Assembly (NCBI GenBank): GCA_002841155.1
Contig: PHEH01000014.1
Coordinates: forward strand, 1 to 64,000
Direction: 5' to 3'
DNA length: 64,000 nucleotides
Origin: Alphaproteobacteria bacterium HGW-Alphaproteobacteria-18
GTDB lineage: Bacteria > Pseudomonadota > Alphaproteobacteria > Caulobacterales > Hyphomonadaceae
Shown here piece by piece: positions 33,807 through 46,309 of this stretch. The notes beneath the pieces are model-generated. The model made no database searches. It worked only from the letters and a program-made list of their open reading frames with translations, and was not told the origin of the DNA. Every line of letters starts with the position of its first letter. Position 1 is the stretch's first letter. The translations under genes were made by a program, and so were the position numbers.

Positions 33807-35210
33807 TTACTTCGCCATCTCCGCTGACTGATCCGCCAGCCAGCCATCAAAATCCTTCAGCGCACGGATGGCTTGCGCCGCTTTCTTGGAGCGGCCCTTG
33901 TCCTTGCCGCGCAGGCGTTTGCCGTCCGGGCCCTGGCGGTCATACTCCTCGATATCGGGGAAGAGGCCGAAATTGACATTCATCGGCTGGAAGGTCTGCT
34001 TCTCGGCAAGATGGCCGCCGGTGATGTGGTTGACGAGCGCGCCCATCGCGGTGGTCGGCGGGGGCGGCTCCAGCGTCTGGCCGAGGCGTTCGGCGGCCGC
34101 AAGGCGCCCGGCAAGCAGGCCCATGGCCGCGCTCTCGACATAGCCTTCCACGCCGGTCACCTGACCGGCAAAGCGCAGCCGCGGCATCGATTTCATGCGC
34201 AGCTGCCGGTCGAGCAGTTTGGGGGAGTTGAGGAAAGTGTTGCGGTGGATGCCGCCAAGGCGGGCAAACTCGGCCTTTTCGAGGCCGGGGATCATCCGGA
34301 AAATGTCCGTCTGCGCCGCATATTTCAGCTTCGTCTGAAAGCCGACCATGTTCCACAGCGTGCCCAGCGCATTGTCCTGGCGCAGCTGCACGATGGCGTG
34401 GGCCTTGACCGTAGGATCATGCGGATTGGTGAGGCCAACGGGTTTCATCGGCCCAAAACGCAGCGTCTCGCGCCCGCGCTCGGCCATCACTTCTATCGGC
34501 AGGCAGCCTTCAAAATAGGGCGTATCCTTTTCCCAATCCTTGAACTCTGTCTTGGGCGCGGCGAGCAGCGCGTCGAGGAAGGCATTATACTGCGCTTCCG
34601 TCATCGGACAGTTGATATAGGCGGCCGTATCGCCCGATGGGCCGGCCTTGTCATACCGGCTCTGGCGCCAGGCTTTGTCCATGTCGATGGAGTCGAAATA
34701 GACGATGGGCGCGATGGCGTCGAAGAAGGCAAGATCGGTTTCGCCGGTATGGGCGCGGATGGCTTCGGCGAGCGCGAGGGAGGTGAGCGGCCCGGTCGCC
34801 ACGATGACGCTGTCCCAGTCTTCGGGCGGCAGGCCGGCGATCTCTTCGCGCACGATGGTGACGAGGGGGTGGGCCTCCAGCTTTGCCGTGACAGCCTCCG
34901 AAAAGCCTTCCCGGTCCACCGCCAGCGCGCTTCCCGCAGGCACCTGATGATTCTTCGCGGTGGTGATGATGATGCCATTCGCCCGGCGCATTTCCTCATG
35001 GATCACGCCGACGGCGTTCGTCGTATGGTCGTCCGAGCGGAAGGAGTTGGAACAGACAAGCTCGGCGAGCTTGTCGGTCTGGTGGGCATCGGTGCCGCGT
35101 GTCCCACGCATTTCGTGCAGGATCACGGGAACGCCGGCAGAGGCGATCTGCCAGGCCGCTTCGGAGCCGGCCATGCCGCCGCCGATTACATGGATGGGTT
35201 TCAGGGTCAT
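33807..35210 (-). CDS. trmFO: Folate/FAD-dependent tRNA m5U54 methyltransferase
   Basis: A 467-residue flavoprotein that makes ribothymidine at position 54 of tRNA using methylenetetrahydrofolate. The N-terminus [19 protein letters not shown] is the FAD dinucleotide fold, and the family hallmark follows: [20 protein letters not shown] then [10 protein letters not shown]. Further on are [18 protein letters not shown] and [20 protein letters not shown]. The start is ATG 35208-35210; an open upstream frame to 35486 is Arg/Pro-rich and antisense to the next gene, so it was not used. In alphaproteobacteria TrmFO is a common alternative to TrmA. Confidence 0.96.
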   Translation of the reverse strand: MTLKPIHVIGGGMAGSEAAWQIASAGVPVILHEMRGTRGTDAHQTDKLAELVCSNSFRSDDHTTNAVGVIHEEMRRANGIIITTAKNHQVPAGSALAVDREGFSEAVTAKLEAHPLVTIVREEIAGLPPEDWDSVIVATGPLTSLALAEAIRAHTGETDLAFFDAIAPIVYFDSIDMDKAWRQSRYDKAGPSGDTAAYINCPMTEAQYNAFLDALLAAPKTEFKDWEKDTPYFEGCLPIEVMAERGRETLRFGPMKPVGLTNPHDPTVKAHAIVQLRQDNALGTLWNMVGFQTKLKYAAQTDIFRMIPGLEKAEFARLGGIHRNTFLNSPKLLDRQLRMKSMPRLRFAGQVTGVEGYVESAAMGLLAGRLAAAERLGQTLEPPPPTTAMGALVNHITGGHLAEKQTFQPMNVNFGLFPDIEEYDRQGPDGKRLRGKDKGRSKKAAQAIRALKDFDGWLADQSAEMAK

Positions 35211-35290
35211 GAGGCGGACATGAGCCCGCCGCCCCGGCGCGTCAAGATAGCGTTTGCGGGCCGGGGCGGGAGGCTTTAGGTGTCCCGCCG

Positions 35291-36124
35291 ATGAAAAGAG
35301 CTGACGAGATGACGACCCGCCTTGCCGTTTTGCCGCTGATTTCGGCTGCCTGGACGGGCGCACGGGCGGCTCTGAAGCCGGCCGGGCTGTGGCTGATCCT
35401 GTTTGCGATGGCGGGCGGACTTTACGGCGCGGCGCTGCGTTCGGAAATGGGCTTCTGGGTACCCTTTGGCGCCGCAATCCTTGCATTTCTGGCCGGAACC
35501 GAGTTTTCCCGCCGCACCTATCGCGCCCTTATCCCAGGGGCGAAAGCGCCTTTCCTGCCGCTCGCCCATGCCAATCTCTCGGTCTATTTTCTGTTTCTGC
35601 TGCTTCTTGTCTTCATCGCGCCGCTTCTCAATCTTCTGAGCGGCATATTGATCCGGGCAAAGGGTACGTTCGCGCTGGGCGCAGAGTCCCCCTCCGAGGA
35701 AGTGGGCGCGGCGATGTTGGATTTGCTGGCGTCCACCTATGGCGCGGTGTTCATCCTCTGCTGCCTGATTGGTGCGGGCCTCATCTGCTGGATTGCCCTG
35801 CGGCTGACGCTTTATGGCGCGGCCACGGCCGCCACCGGCAAGGCGCATGTCTTCCGCACATGGGGCCTCACAAAGGGCGGGCTGAAGACCCTCGCCCCGG
35901 CGAGCCTTGCCACGCATGTGCTGCCTTTCATCCTCGGCGTTGGCGTCAACGGCGCGCTCCACCGCGCCTTGCCGGATACAGGGATCGGCCATTTCATCGG
36001 CGGCGCTGCGGGCGTCATCGTCTTTGCGCCTTTCCTGCTCGCCGGCCACGGGATGGCGGCAGCCGCGTGGGAAAAGCTCAAGCCGGGCGAGCCAGTCCTG
36101 GCACCCCCCGTTTCAGGCGATTGA
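35291..36124 (+). CDS. Multi-pass membrane protein of unknown function
   Basis: A 277-residue inner-membrane protein with about six hydrophobic segments (near residues 28-45, 55-70, 96-120, 150-180, 210-228 and 240-262). It contains [20 protein letters not shown] between the second and third segments and ends in a Pro-rich tail. I do not recognise a family. ATG 35291 is used; ATG 35309 with AAAAGAG upstream is an equally good candidate and would drop six residues. The next gene (36179) has a similar arrangement of an N-terminal aromatic amphipathic segment and several helices, so the two may work together or be distant paralogs. Confidence 0.75.
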   Translation: MKRADEMTTRLAVLPLISAAWTGARAALKPAGLWLILFAMAGGLYGAALRSEMGFWVPFGAAILAFLAGTEFSRRTYRALIPGAKAPFLPLAHANLSVYFLFLLLLVFIAPLLNLLSGILIRAKGTFALGAESPSEEVGAAMLDLLASTYGAVFILCCLIGAGLICWIALRLTLYGAATAATGKAHVFRTWGLTKGGLKTLAPASLATHVLPFILGVGVNGALHRALPDTGIGHFIGGAAGVIVFAPFLLAGHGMAAAAWEKLKPGEPVLAPPVSGD

Positions 36125-36178
36125 TACAGGCTCCCAATCGGGCATAGTCTGCTTCGACTGGCTGATGGGAGACCCGAA

Positions 36179-37159
36179 ATGAGTACCGGATTTTCATTCG
36201 ATCGCGCGCTGACCTATCCGTTCAAGGCGCCGCATTTCGGTAGCTTCCCCTGGATCTTCGGCCTCGCCTATGCGGGGGCCTATGTTGCCTTGTTCCTGGT
36301 CCTCGGGCTTCTTGGCTGGCGCAGCCTGGCGCAATGGTTCCTGACGATGGAGCAGCTCCAGAATGATCCCAACCCTCAGCCAGCAGAGGTGTTTGGAACC
36401 ATGTTCTCCGTTTTCGGCACGCTCATGCCGCTGATTGTGGCCGGGACACTGCTGGGATGGGTTCTCTGGGCAATGTTCGAGGCGGCATCGCAACGGCGCT
36501 ATATTTTCGGGCAGACATTCTCGCTCGGCTTTGGCGGGGACGAACTGCGTCTGATGGGCGTCGGGGCGTTGTGGGGCATCATGAGCTTTGTCATCTTCGC
36601 TATCCCCGGCATTCTCATGATCAGCGCCTTTGGCGTGCTGATGGCAGACGGCCTCAGCGGTCCGATGGACGATCAGACTGCCGCGCGCTTTATCTCGTCT
36701 TTCTTTATCGGCTTTGGCCTGATGTTCCTGCTGATGTTTGTCTACATCTTCTTTGCGACGCGCTTTTCGCCGTGTTTCGGGCTGACCGTGAAGGAAAAGA
36801 AGCTGCGGTTTTTTGATGCCTGGAACGTTTCCAGGGGCCGGTTCTGGCCGATCCTGGGCGCCTATGTGATCATTGTCATCGTGGCGAGCATTGTCTCCCA
36901 GATCGTGTCGATGGTGGCACAGCTGATGATCATGCCGCTGTTCATGGCGCTGCCGCAGAATGCAGACGCACCGGTTGAGGAACTTGCCTCGATTTTCCTG
37001 TCACCGGGCTTCATCATTCCGATGGCCGTCATCTATTTTGTGATGCTGTTCGTTCAGGGGCTGATGCAGCATGTTGCCGGCGCCCCCGCTGCGCTTGCCG
37101 CCTTGCATGACCCACGCAATGACCCTGCCGATACGCTGCGCGTTGACACATTCTCCTGA
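36179..37159 (+). CDS. Multi-pass membrane protein of unknown function
   Basis: A 326-residue inner-membrane protein. It begins FSFDRALTYPFKAPHFGSFP and has six or seven hydrophobic segments, among them GLAYAGAYVALFLVLGLLGW, the later GAYVIIVIVASIVSQIVSMV and FIIPMAVIYFVMLFVQGLM. The organisation resembles membrane proteins of the DUF975 or glycerophosphoryl diester phosphodiesterase membrane-domain kind, but I cannot assign it. ATG 36179 has GGGAGA about 6 bp upstream. It lies 54 bp after the preceding membrane protein gene and converges on uvrA with 18 bp between. Confidence 0.75.
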   Translation: MSTGFSFDRALTYPFKAPHFGSFPWIFGLAYAGAYVALFLVLGLLGWRSLAQWFLTMEQLQNDPNPQPAEVFGTMFSVFGTLMPLIVAGTLLGWVLWAMFEAASQRRYIFGQTFSLGFGGDELRLMGVGALWGIMSFVIFAIPGILMISAFGVLMADGLSGPMDDQTAARFISSFFIGFGLMFLLMFVYIFFATRFSPCFGLTVKEKKLRFFDAWNVSRGRFWPILGAYVIIVIVASIVSQIVSMVAQLMIMPLFMALPQNADAPVEELASIFLSPGFIIPMAVIYFVMLFVQGLMQHVAGAPAALAALHDPRNDPADTLRVDTFS

Positions 37160-37177
37160 GGCGGTGAGGCGCCAACG

Positions 37178-40156
<2,979 letters not shown>

Positions 40157-40237
40157 GGGAGGGGTCGCTCAGCAGATCTGGAAGGGAGAGGAAATTTGAA
40201 TGTGCATATGTGTGGCGTGAGTCCAGCTTGACGACAA

Positions 40238-40252
40238 GAACAAAGTGTGAAC
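40238..40252 (-). promoter_or_regulatory. LexA (SOS) box between uvrA and ssb
   Basis: On the minus strand the sequence reads GTTC-ACACTTT-GTTC, a perfect match to the alphaproteobacterial LexA consensus GTTC-N7-GTTC. It lies 82 bp upstream of the uvrA start and 132 bp before ssb, in the 227-bp divergent gap. LexA control of uvrA and ssb is expected for the class. Nothing else notable is in the gap. Confidence 0.8.
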
Positions 40253-40383
40253 TTTTGTGATCAGCTGCTTTTAGGGGCAGGCGGGGCGGTGGAATTTCGT
40301 CCCGATGAGGCGACATGGGGACCGGGGAAGAGTAGAACAACTCGAATCGGACTCGAAACAGTATTTCAGCGCGGAGGCCCCAC

Positions 40384-40872
40384 ATGGCGGGATCGGTAAA
40401 CAAGGTCATTCTGGTGGGCAATCTCGGGGCGGACCCCGAAGTGAAACAGTTCCAGAATGGCGGGCAGGTCTGCAACCTGCGCATCGCGACGTCGGAAACC
40501 TGGCGCGACAAGGCCTCGGGCGAGCGCAAGGAAAAGACCGAATGGCACACTGTGGCCATCTTCTCCGAAGGCCTCATCAAGGTTGCCCAGAACTATCTGA
40601 AAAAAGGCTCCAAGGTCTATCTTGAGGGCAAGCTGCAAACCCGCAAATGGCAGGACAAGGACGGCAACGACCGGTACACGACCGAGATCGTCCTGCAGGG
40701 CTTTGATGCCACGCTTGTGATGCTTGATGGGCGCGGCGAAGGCGGCGGCGCCAGCGCTGGCGGCGGTGGCCGCGAGATGGGGTATTCCGGCGGCGGCGGC
40801 GGGGCGCGCCAGCAGTCGAGCGGCCCGAAAGAAAGCTTCAGCCAGGATCTCGATGACGAGATCCCGTTCTAG
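40384..40872 (+). CDS. ssb: Single-stranded DNA-binding protein
   Basis: A 162-residue ssDNA-binding protein for replication, repair and recombination. The OB-fold occupies about residues 1-115 ([60 protein letters not shown]). A Gly-rich linker follows ([20 protein letters not shown]), and the acidic tip is DDEIPF, which recruits partner proteins. GGAGG precedes the ATG. It is divergent from uvrA with an SOS-box candidate in the gap. The beta-lactamase-like gene starts 10 bp after its stop, so the two may be co-transcribed. Confidence 0.97.
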   Translation: MAGSVNKVILVGNLGADPEVKQFQNGGQVCNLRIATSETWRDKASGERKEKTEWHTVAIFSEGLIKVAQNYLKKGSKVYLEGKLQTRKWQDKDGNDRYTTEIVLQGFDATLVMLDGRGEGGGASAGGGGREMGYSGGGGGARQQSSGPKESFSQDLDDEIPF

Positions 40873-40882
40873 GGAATAGATC

Positions 40883-41758
40883 ATGATCGCTGCTGCGGCT
40901 TCTGGGTGGACGGGCCTTCGGGCTGCTTTTCTGATGCTTGCGGCGGCGGTCCTGACTGCCTGCGCCAGTTCTGGTTGGAACATCCCGGCGCCGGAGACAA
41001 ACCCGCTGGAACAGGCCCTCCTGCAGGAGGGCGTCAGCCCGGCCCGCTCGGCGTTGGTGATCTACCGGCTCGAAGACGAGATGGTCTGGGCCAGCGGCGG
41101 GGCGCGCATCCGCGAGCGGTTTACGCCCGCCTCCACCTCCAAGATCCCCCACACCCTGCTGGCGCTGGAAACCGGCGCCGTCACGGGGCCGGCGGAAAGC
41201 TTTGAGTGGGACGGCCAGACGCGCTTTGTCGACAGCTGGAATGAAGACCAGGATTTTGCGGCTGCCTTCCAGCGTTCCACCGTCTGGATCTACAAGATCG
41301 TCGTGCCCCGCATCGGGGCGGAGCGCCTGACTGAAGGCCTGAAAGCCTTCGGATATGGCAATGCCGAGATCGGCGGGCCTGACCTGATTTCCCGCTACTG
41401 GCTGGAAGGCCCGCTCGCCATTTCTGCAACCGAGCAGGTGGAGTTTCTCTCCCGCCTCGCGCGCCGCACGCTGCCGCTGTCAGCGCGCACCTATGAGCTG
41501 GCGGTGCCGGTGATGGTGGTGGATCGCGGTGAGGGCTGGACGCTTTACGGCAAGACTGGCTGGAAAAGCGTCGAGGGCCAGATGGACATCGGCTGGTTTG
41601 TCGGCTGGGTCGAGCAGACGCAGGGCGCGGCGCCTGGCACCTACGCCTTCGCGCTGAACATGGACATGCCCGGCGGCATGGAAGAAGCCCCCAAACGCCG
41701 CGCTGCCGTGGAACGCGCCCTGCGCGACATCGGCGCGCTACCCGATCAGGGCCGGTAA
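40883..41758 (+). CDS. Class D beta-lactamase-like lipoprotein
   Basis: A 291-residue serine hydrolase precursor with a lipoprotein signal (AAVLTACASS, lipid Cys about residue 27). Class D motifs are in order: STSK (nucleophile Ser84, Lys87) in FTPASTSKIPHTLLALETGA, SxV in QRSTVWIYK (Ser132), YGN at 158-160, WLEGPLAIS (Trp173, the partner of the carboxylated lysine in OXA enzymes) and KTG in LYGKTGW (224-226), then DIGWFVGW. All catalytic elements of an OXA enzyme are present. It is not a close copy of a known resistance gene by eye, so whether it hydrolyses beta-lactams in vivo is open. It starts 10 bp after ssb and overlaps the convergent kelch gene by 13 bp. Confidence 0.9.
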   Translation: MIAAAASGWTGLRAAFLMLAAAVLTACASSGWNIPAPETNPLEQALLQEGVSPARSALVIYRLEDEMVWASGGARIRERFTPASTSKIPHTLLALETGAVTGPAESFEWDGQTRFVDSWNEDQDFAAAFQRSTVWIYKIVVPRIGAERLTEGLKAFGYGNAEIGGPDLISRYWLEGPLAISATEQVEFLSRLARRTLPLSARTYELAVPVMVVDRGEGWTLYGKTGWKSVEGQMDIGWFVGWVEQTQGAAPGTYAFALNMDMPGGMEEAPKRRAAVERALRDIGALPDQGR

Positions 41759-42801
41759 ATCTCTACCAGCGCGCTTGTCTCCACGCCGCTGGCCTTCAGC
41801 GCCCCGCCGATCACATAGATCGCCCCGCCGAGCGTCACCGCGCCCAGGCCGTGGCGCGGATGGGGCATCGGCGCAATCGCCGCCCAGATGTCACTGGCCG
41901 GATCATAGACCCAGGCCTCCGGATAGACCCCGCCGCCATTGTCGAAGAATTCCCCGCCAAAAGCATAGAGCTTGCCGCCGAGCGCGGCCGCCGCCAGCCC
42001 GCCCTGCGCCTGAGGCATCGGCGCGGCCGTGCGCCAGCGATCCTCGCGCGGATCGTAGACTTCATGCGCGGCCGTGTTACCGTCCGCCACGCTGCGTCCG
42101 CCAACCACATGCAGGTTGCCGCCGATCTCAGCGCCTGCCGCGCTGTTGCGTGCGGTGAGGCAGGGCGCGGCCGCCTGCCACTGGCCCTCAGGCCCGTCCA
42201 GAACAAAGTGATGCGCCCGGTCGATCTGGTCATTCCAGCTGGCGTTGGCGTCCCCTTCTGGCGAGCGCCCGCCGATGAAGTGGAGGCCGCCCGAGGGGGC
42301 CGCAAGGACCACGGCTTCGCCGCAGGGCCGGGGAAGCTCGGGCGCGCGCTCCCAGGCGCCGCCCGCCGCGTCGCGCCACCAACCGCCAGCCTGCGCTTCC
42401 CAGATCGCCTGCGGAGAGGGCGATTGGTAGCCTGCCAGCGCCCAGAGGCGTCCGGCATAGCTGACGAGATGTGGATGGTGCCGCGCCACCGGCAGGGGCG
42501 TTTCCGGGCGCCAGCCCTGCCCATCGGGCCGCCAGGATTGGTGCAGGGCGGTTGGCCCGGTGATCTGGCCGGCCTCTGCGATAAAGCCGCCCGCCAGATG
42601 GATCGCCCCGTCATGCAGGCAGGGATAAATCTCCTGCACCGGAAAGGGCAGGGGCTCTCCCATGGACCAGCCCTTCGGCAGGCTTTCCGGGGCGCGCGGC
42701 ATGGCCTCATCCGGGCCTTTGCACGCAGATGCCCCAAGGGCGGCCACCATCCCGAGGCAGGCTTCCCGCCGCGACAGGCGAAACTTCAATGATTCTGGCA
42801 T
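41746..42801 (-). CDS. Kelch-repeat lipoprotein (Tat-type signal)
   Basis: A 351-residue protein predicted to fold as a beta-propeller. The signal LSRREACLGMVAALGASACK has a twin-arginine followed by a lipobox (GASAC), so it is probably a Tat-exported lipoprotein. Kelch blades are visible as repeats ending in G-G-x and aromatic residues: ALAGYQSP, LHFIGGRSPEG, LHVVGGRSVADGN, LYAFGGEFFDNGG and IYVIGGALKASG, spaced by about 45-55 residues. The layout is like NanM-type sialate mutarotases, but the catalytic residues cannot be checked by eye. It is convergent to the beta-lactamase-like gene with a 13-bp 3' overlap. The start ATG is at 42799-42801. Confidence 0.88.
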   Translation of the reverse strand: MPESLKFRLSRREACLGMVAALGASACKGPDEAMPRAPESLPKGWSMGEPLPFPVQEIYPCLHDGAIHLAGGFIAEAGQITGPTALHQSWRPDGQGWRPETPLPVARHHPHLVSYAGRLWALAGYQSPSPQAIWEAQAGGWWRDAAGGAWERAPELPRPCGEAVVLAAPSGGLHFIGGRSPEGDANASWNDQIDRAHHFVLDGPEGQWQAAAPCLTARNSAAGAEIGGNLHVVGGRSVADGNTAAHEVYDPREDRWRTAAPMPQAQGGLAAAALGGKLYAFGGEFFDNGGGVYPEAWVYDPASDIWAAIAPMPHPRHGLGAVTLGGAIYVIGGALKASGVETSALVEIYRP

Positions 42802-42977
42802 GTTAGGCTCCTTGCGGAAGGGGGCGGAATTCTGCCGGAAAGCCCGGAATTCACTGCAAATAAAGGCACCTGGACGGTAGCCCCGGCCGGGCGCGGCTGC
42901 TAGTCTGATGTGAGAAAAAATGGCGATTCGGACGTCCCCGTCCTGAACCCAGCCCGAAGACTGCAGAAGGCCTTCCC

Positions 42978-45758
42978 ATGAGCGATCCGACCACCCCTCC
43001 GGACGAGCCGGAAACCCCGGAAAATGGCGCGGGAAAACCGCCGCCTGAGGACGGCATCGAAGCGATCTCCATCGAATCGGAGATGAAATCCTCCTATCTC
43101 GATTATGCGATGAGCGTGATCGTCAGCCGGGCGCTGCCGGATGTGCGCGATGGCCTGAAACCCGTTCACCGCCGCATCCTGTTTGCGATGAACGAAGGCG
43201 GCAACACGCCCGACAAGCCCTATTCGAAATCCGCCCGTATCGTCGGCGACGTGATCGGTAAGTACCACCCTCACGGCGACCAGGCCGTCTATGACGCGCT
43301 CGTGCGCATGGCCCAGCCCTTTTCGATGGGCGTGCCGCTGGTCGATGGCCAGGGTAACTTTGGGTCGATCGACAACGATCCCCCGGCCGCCATGCGTTAC
43401 ACCGAAAGCCGCATGACCAAGGTGACCACCCATCTTCTTGCCGACATCGACAAGGACACGGTGGACTTCCAGGACAACTATGACGGCAAGGAAAAAGAAC
43501 CTGTCGTCCTGCCGGCCCAGTTCCCGAACCTGCTGGTCAATGGCGGCGGCGGCATCGCGGTCGGCATGGCCACCAATATCCCGCCTCACAATCTGGGTGA
43601 AATCATCGACGCCACTCTGGCGATGATCGAAGACCCCACCGTCACCGATGAAGCGCTCTGCGAAATCGTTCCGGGCCCGGACTTTCCGACCGGCGCGCTG
43701 ATCATGGGCCAGTCCGGCAGCCGCAAGGCGCTGATGACCGGCCGGGGCAGCGTCATCATGCGCTCGAAAACCTATATCGAGGAAGCCAAGAACGGCCGCC
43801 AGGCCATCATCGTCTCGGAAATTCCCTATCAGGTGAACAAGGCGGCGATGATCACCAAGATCGCCGAACTCGTCCGTGAAAAGAAGATCGAAGGCATCTC
43901 GGACCTGCGCGACGAGTCCGATCGCAACGGCATCCGCGTCGTGATCGAACTCAAGCGCGACGCCAGCGCCGATGTCGTCCTCAACCAGCTCTACCGTTTC
44001 AGCCAGCTGCAAAGCTCGTTTGCGGTCAACATGCTCGCCCTCAATGGCGGCCGTCCGGAGCTGATGAACCTGCGCAAGGTTCTCGAATGCTTCATCACCT
44101 TCCGTGAGGAAGTGATCGTCCGGCGCACCAAGCATGATCTCGGCAAGGCGCGCGACCGCGCCCACGTCCTCGTCGGCCTTGCCCTCGCCGTGGCCAACAT
44201 TGACGAAGTCATCCGCCTCATCCGCACATCGCCCGATCCAGCGACCGCCCGCCAGCGCCTGCTCGACAAGGCCTGGCCGCAGCAGGATATGGGCCCGCTG
44301 ATCGACCTGATCGCGGACCGGCGCACGCGCCGCGGCACCGAAGACGGCACGATCTATCTTTCTGACGAGCAGGCCCGCTCGATCCTGAACCTGCCGCTCC
44401 ACCGGCTCACCGGCCTCGGCCGCGATGAAATCGGCAATGAGGCCAAGGGCCTGGCCGACAAGATCGCCGAATATCTGGAAATCCTCCGCTCCCGCCCGCG
44501 CATCCTCGGCATCATCAAGGCCGAGCTTGCCGAGGTGAAGGAAAAGTTCGCCGTGCCGCGCCGCTCGCAATTCGTCGATGGCGGCGTCGACATGGAAGAC
44601 GAAGACCTCATCGAGGTCGAGGATATGGTCGTCACCGTCACCCATGGCGGTTACGTGAAGCGCACGCCGCTCTCGACCTACCGTACACAGAACAGGGGCG
44701 GCAAGGGCCGCTCGGGCATGTCGATGAAGGACGAGGATTTCATCGTCCGCGTCTTCTCGGCGACGACGCATACGGAAATCCTGTTCTTCTCCTCGGCCGG
44801 TATGGTCTATAAGGAGAAAGTGTGGCGCCTGCCTGTCGGCGGGCCGACCTCGCGCGGCAAGGCGCTGGTCAACATCTTCCCGCTGGCCGCCGATGAGCGC
44901 ATCGAAAGCGTCATGCCGCTGCCCGACAGCGAAGAGGCCGCTGAACATCTCGACGTCATGTTCGCCACGCGCTCGGGCAATGTCCGCCGCAACCGGCTGG
45001 CAGACTTCACGCGCGTCAACCGCGCCGGCAAGATCGCCATGAAGCTCGATGACGGCGATGGCATTGTCTCGGTCCAGCTCTGTTCGGAGAAGGATGATGT
45101 CCTCCTCACCACAGCGCTCGGCCAGGCCATCCGCTTTGCCGTTACCGATGTGCGCGTCTTTGCGGGCCGCGATTCCACCGGCGTGCGCGGCATCCGTCTG
45201 GGCGCAGAGGATACCGTCATCTCGATGGGCATCCTGCGTCATATGGGCGTCTCGTCTGAAGAGGCACGCGCCTATCTCAAACATGCTGCGGCCATGCGCC
45301 GCGCGGTCACCGGCGAGGAAGAGGAAATCTCTGACGACGAGGACGAAGTGGTCGCCGAGGCCGCCCTGTCGGCCGAGCGGATTGCCGAGCTGGGCGCCGC
45401 CGAAGAGTTCATCTTCACCGTCGCCGATGATGGCATGGGCAAGCGCTCGTCTGCCTATGATTACCGGGTCACCGGACGCGGCGGAAAGGGCCTTGTTGCC
45501 CAGAATATCTGGGGTCGCGACAAGAAAGGCGGGCCGGTCAAGAAGGTCGCCCAATCCTTCCCGGTCGGGGATGGCGATGAGGTCATGCTGGTCACCGATG
45601 GCGGCCAGCTGATCCGCACCCCGGTCGACCAGATCCGCATTGCGGGCCGCTCCACGGGCGGGGTCTGGGTGCTGCGCACAGGGGCCGGTGAACGGGTTGT
45701 CTCTGCGGCGCGGCTTGTCGATGACGGCGAAGGCGGTATGGATAAGGCGGAGGGTTGA
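42978..45758 (+). CDS. gyrA: DNA gyrase subunit A
   Basis: A 926-residue topoisomerase subunit that cuts and rejoins DNA. The catalytic Tyr is in [10 protein letters not shown] (Tyr141, equal to Tyr122 of E. coli with a +19 offset from a longer acidic N-terminus). The quinolone-resistance region reads [19 protein letters not shown]: the residue equal to E. coli Ser83 is Gln102, while Asp87 is conserved (Asp106). The C-terminal beta-pinwheel contains a GyrA box QNRGGKG at about 571, differing from the usual QRRGGKG at one position, and an acidic insert ([20 protein letters not shown], about 780). It heads the gyrA-coaD-ppi-queA series. Confidence 0.97.
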   Translation: MSDPTTPPDEPETPENGAGKPPPEDGIEAISIESEMKSSYLDYAMSVIVSRALPDVRDGLKPVHRRILFAMNEGGNTPDKPYSKSARIVGDVIGKYHPHGDQAVYDALVRMAQPFSMGVPLVDGQGNFGSIDNDPPAAMRYTESRMTKVTTHLLADIDKDTVDFQDNYDGKEKEPVVLPAQFPNLLVNGGGGIAVGMATNIPPHNLGEIIDATLAMIEDPTVTDEALCEIVPGPDFPTGALIMGQSGSRKALMTGRGSVIMRSKTYIEEAKNGRQAIIVSEIPYQVNKAAMITKIAELVREKKIEGISDLRDESDRNGIRVVIELKRDASADVVLNQLYRFSQLQSSFAVNMLALNGGRPELMNLRKVLECFITFREEVIVRRTKHDLGKARDRAHVLVGLALAVANIDEVIRLIRTSPDPATARQRLLDKAWPQQDMGPLIDLIADRRTRRGTEDGTIYLSDEQARSILNLPLHRLTGLGRDEIGNEAKGLADKIAEYLEILRSRPRILGIIKAELAEVKEKFAVPRRSQFVDGGVDMEDEDLIEVEDMVVTVTHGGYVKRTPLSTYRTQNRGGKGRSGMSMKDEDFIVRVFSATTHTEILFFSSAGMVYKEKVWRLPVGGPTSRGKALVNIFPLAADERIESVMPLPDSEEAAEHLDVMFATRSGNVRRNRLADFTRVNRAGKIAMKLDDGDGIVSVQLCSEKDDVLLTTALGQAIRFAVTDVRVFAGRDSTGVRGIRLGAEDTVISMGILRHMGVSSEEARAYLKHAAAMRRAVTGEEEEISDDEDEVVAEAALSAERIAELGAAEEFIFTVADDGMGKRSSAYDYRVTGRGGKGLVAQNIWGRDKKGGPVKKVAQSFPVGDGDEVMLVTDGGQLIRTPVDQIRIAGRSTGGVWVLRTGAGERVVSAARLVDDGEGGMDKAEG

Positions 45759-45811
45759 TGCTGCGGTGCGGTAACAGGCTCTCGGCGTAAGTTTTGAGAG
45801 GAGGCGCCCCC

Positions 45812-46309
45812 GTGCATCGTATTGGCCTTTACCCTGGCACTTTCGATCCGCCGACCGCAGGTCATATCGACATTTTCAGCCGGGCGGCAAAGCTCGTCGA
45901 CACGCTGATCATCGGTGTGGCCATAAATGAGGCGAAAAAGCCGCTATTCAGCCTGGATGAACGGGTTGCGATGGTGGAGCATGAATGTGCCCAGCTGAAA
46001 GGCTCAGGCCTGGCAAAAATAGAAATCCTGCCGATGCGGGGCCTGCTGATGCACTTTGCCGAGAAGTGCAATGCCAACATAATCGTGCGTGGTTTGCGCG
46101 CCGTTCAGGACTTCGAATACGAGTTCCAGATGACGGCCATGAACGAGCAACTGAATCCCGACATTGAAACCGTCTTCCTTATGGCCGATGTTCGCCATCA
46201 GGCGGTGGCCTCGCGGCTTGTAAAGGAAATCGCGAGCCTGGGCGGCGACATCACGCCGTTTGTAACTCCGTCGGTGAAAAAAGCTCTGCTGGAGAAGTAC
46301 AAACAATGA
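45812..46309 (+). CDS. coaD: Phosphopantetheine adenylyltransferase
   Basis: A 165-residue nucleotidyltransferase making dephospho-CoA from phosphopantetheine and ATP. The TxGH motif is present in IGLYPGTFDPPTAGHIDIF, and RGLRAVQDFEYEFQM and NEQLNPDIETVFLM are family-typical. The usual C-terminal ISSTxVRE motif appears as HQAVASRLVKEIA. The start is GTG 45812, preceded by GAGGAGG; a TTG further up is less likely. The stop overlaps the ATG of the next gene (ATGA, 46306-46309), so the pair is translationally coupled. Confidence 0.95.
   Translation: MHRIGLYPGTFDPPTAGHIDIFSRAAKLVDTLIIGVAINEAKKPLFSLDERVAMVEHECAQLKGSGLAKIEILPMRGLLMHFAEKCNANIIVRGLRAVQDFEYEFQMTAMNEQLNPDIETVFLMADVRHQAVASRLVKEIASLGGDITPFVTPSVKKALLEKYKQ

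Noticed and set aside
33635..33850. N-terminal extension of ttcA
   Set aside because: It is made of palindromic repeat sequence, and ttcA homology starts at 33634.
42900..45554. Very long minus-strand open frame opposite gyrA
   Set aside because: A byproduct of high GC and biased codon use on the gyrA strand. It has no family motifs, while gyrA has all of its own.
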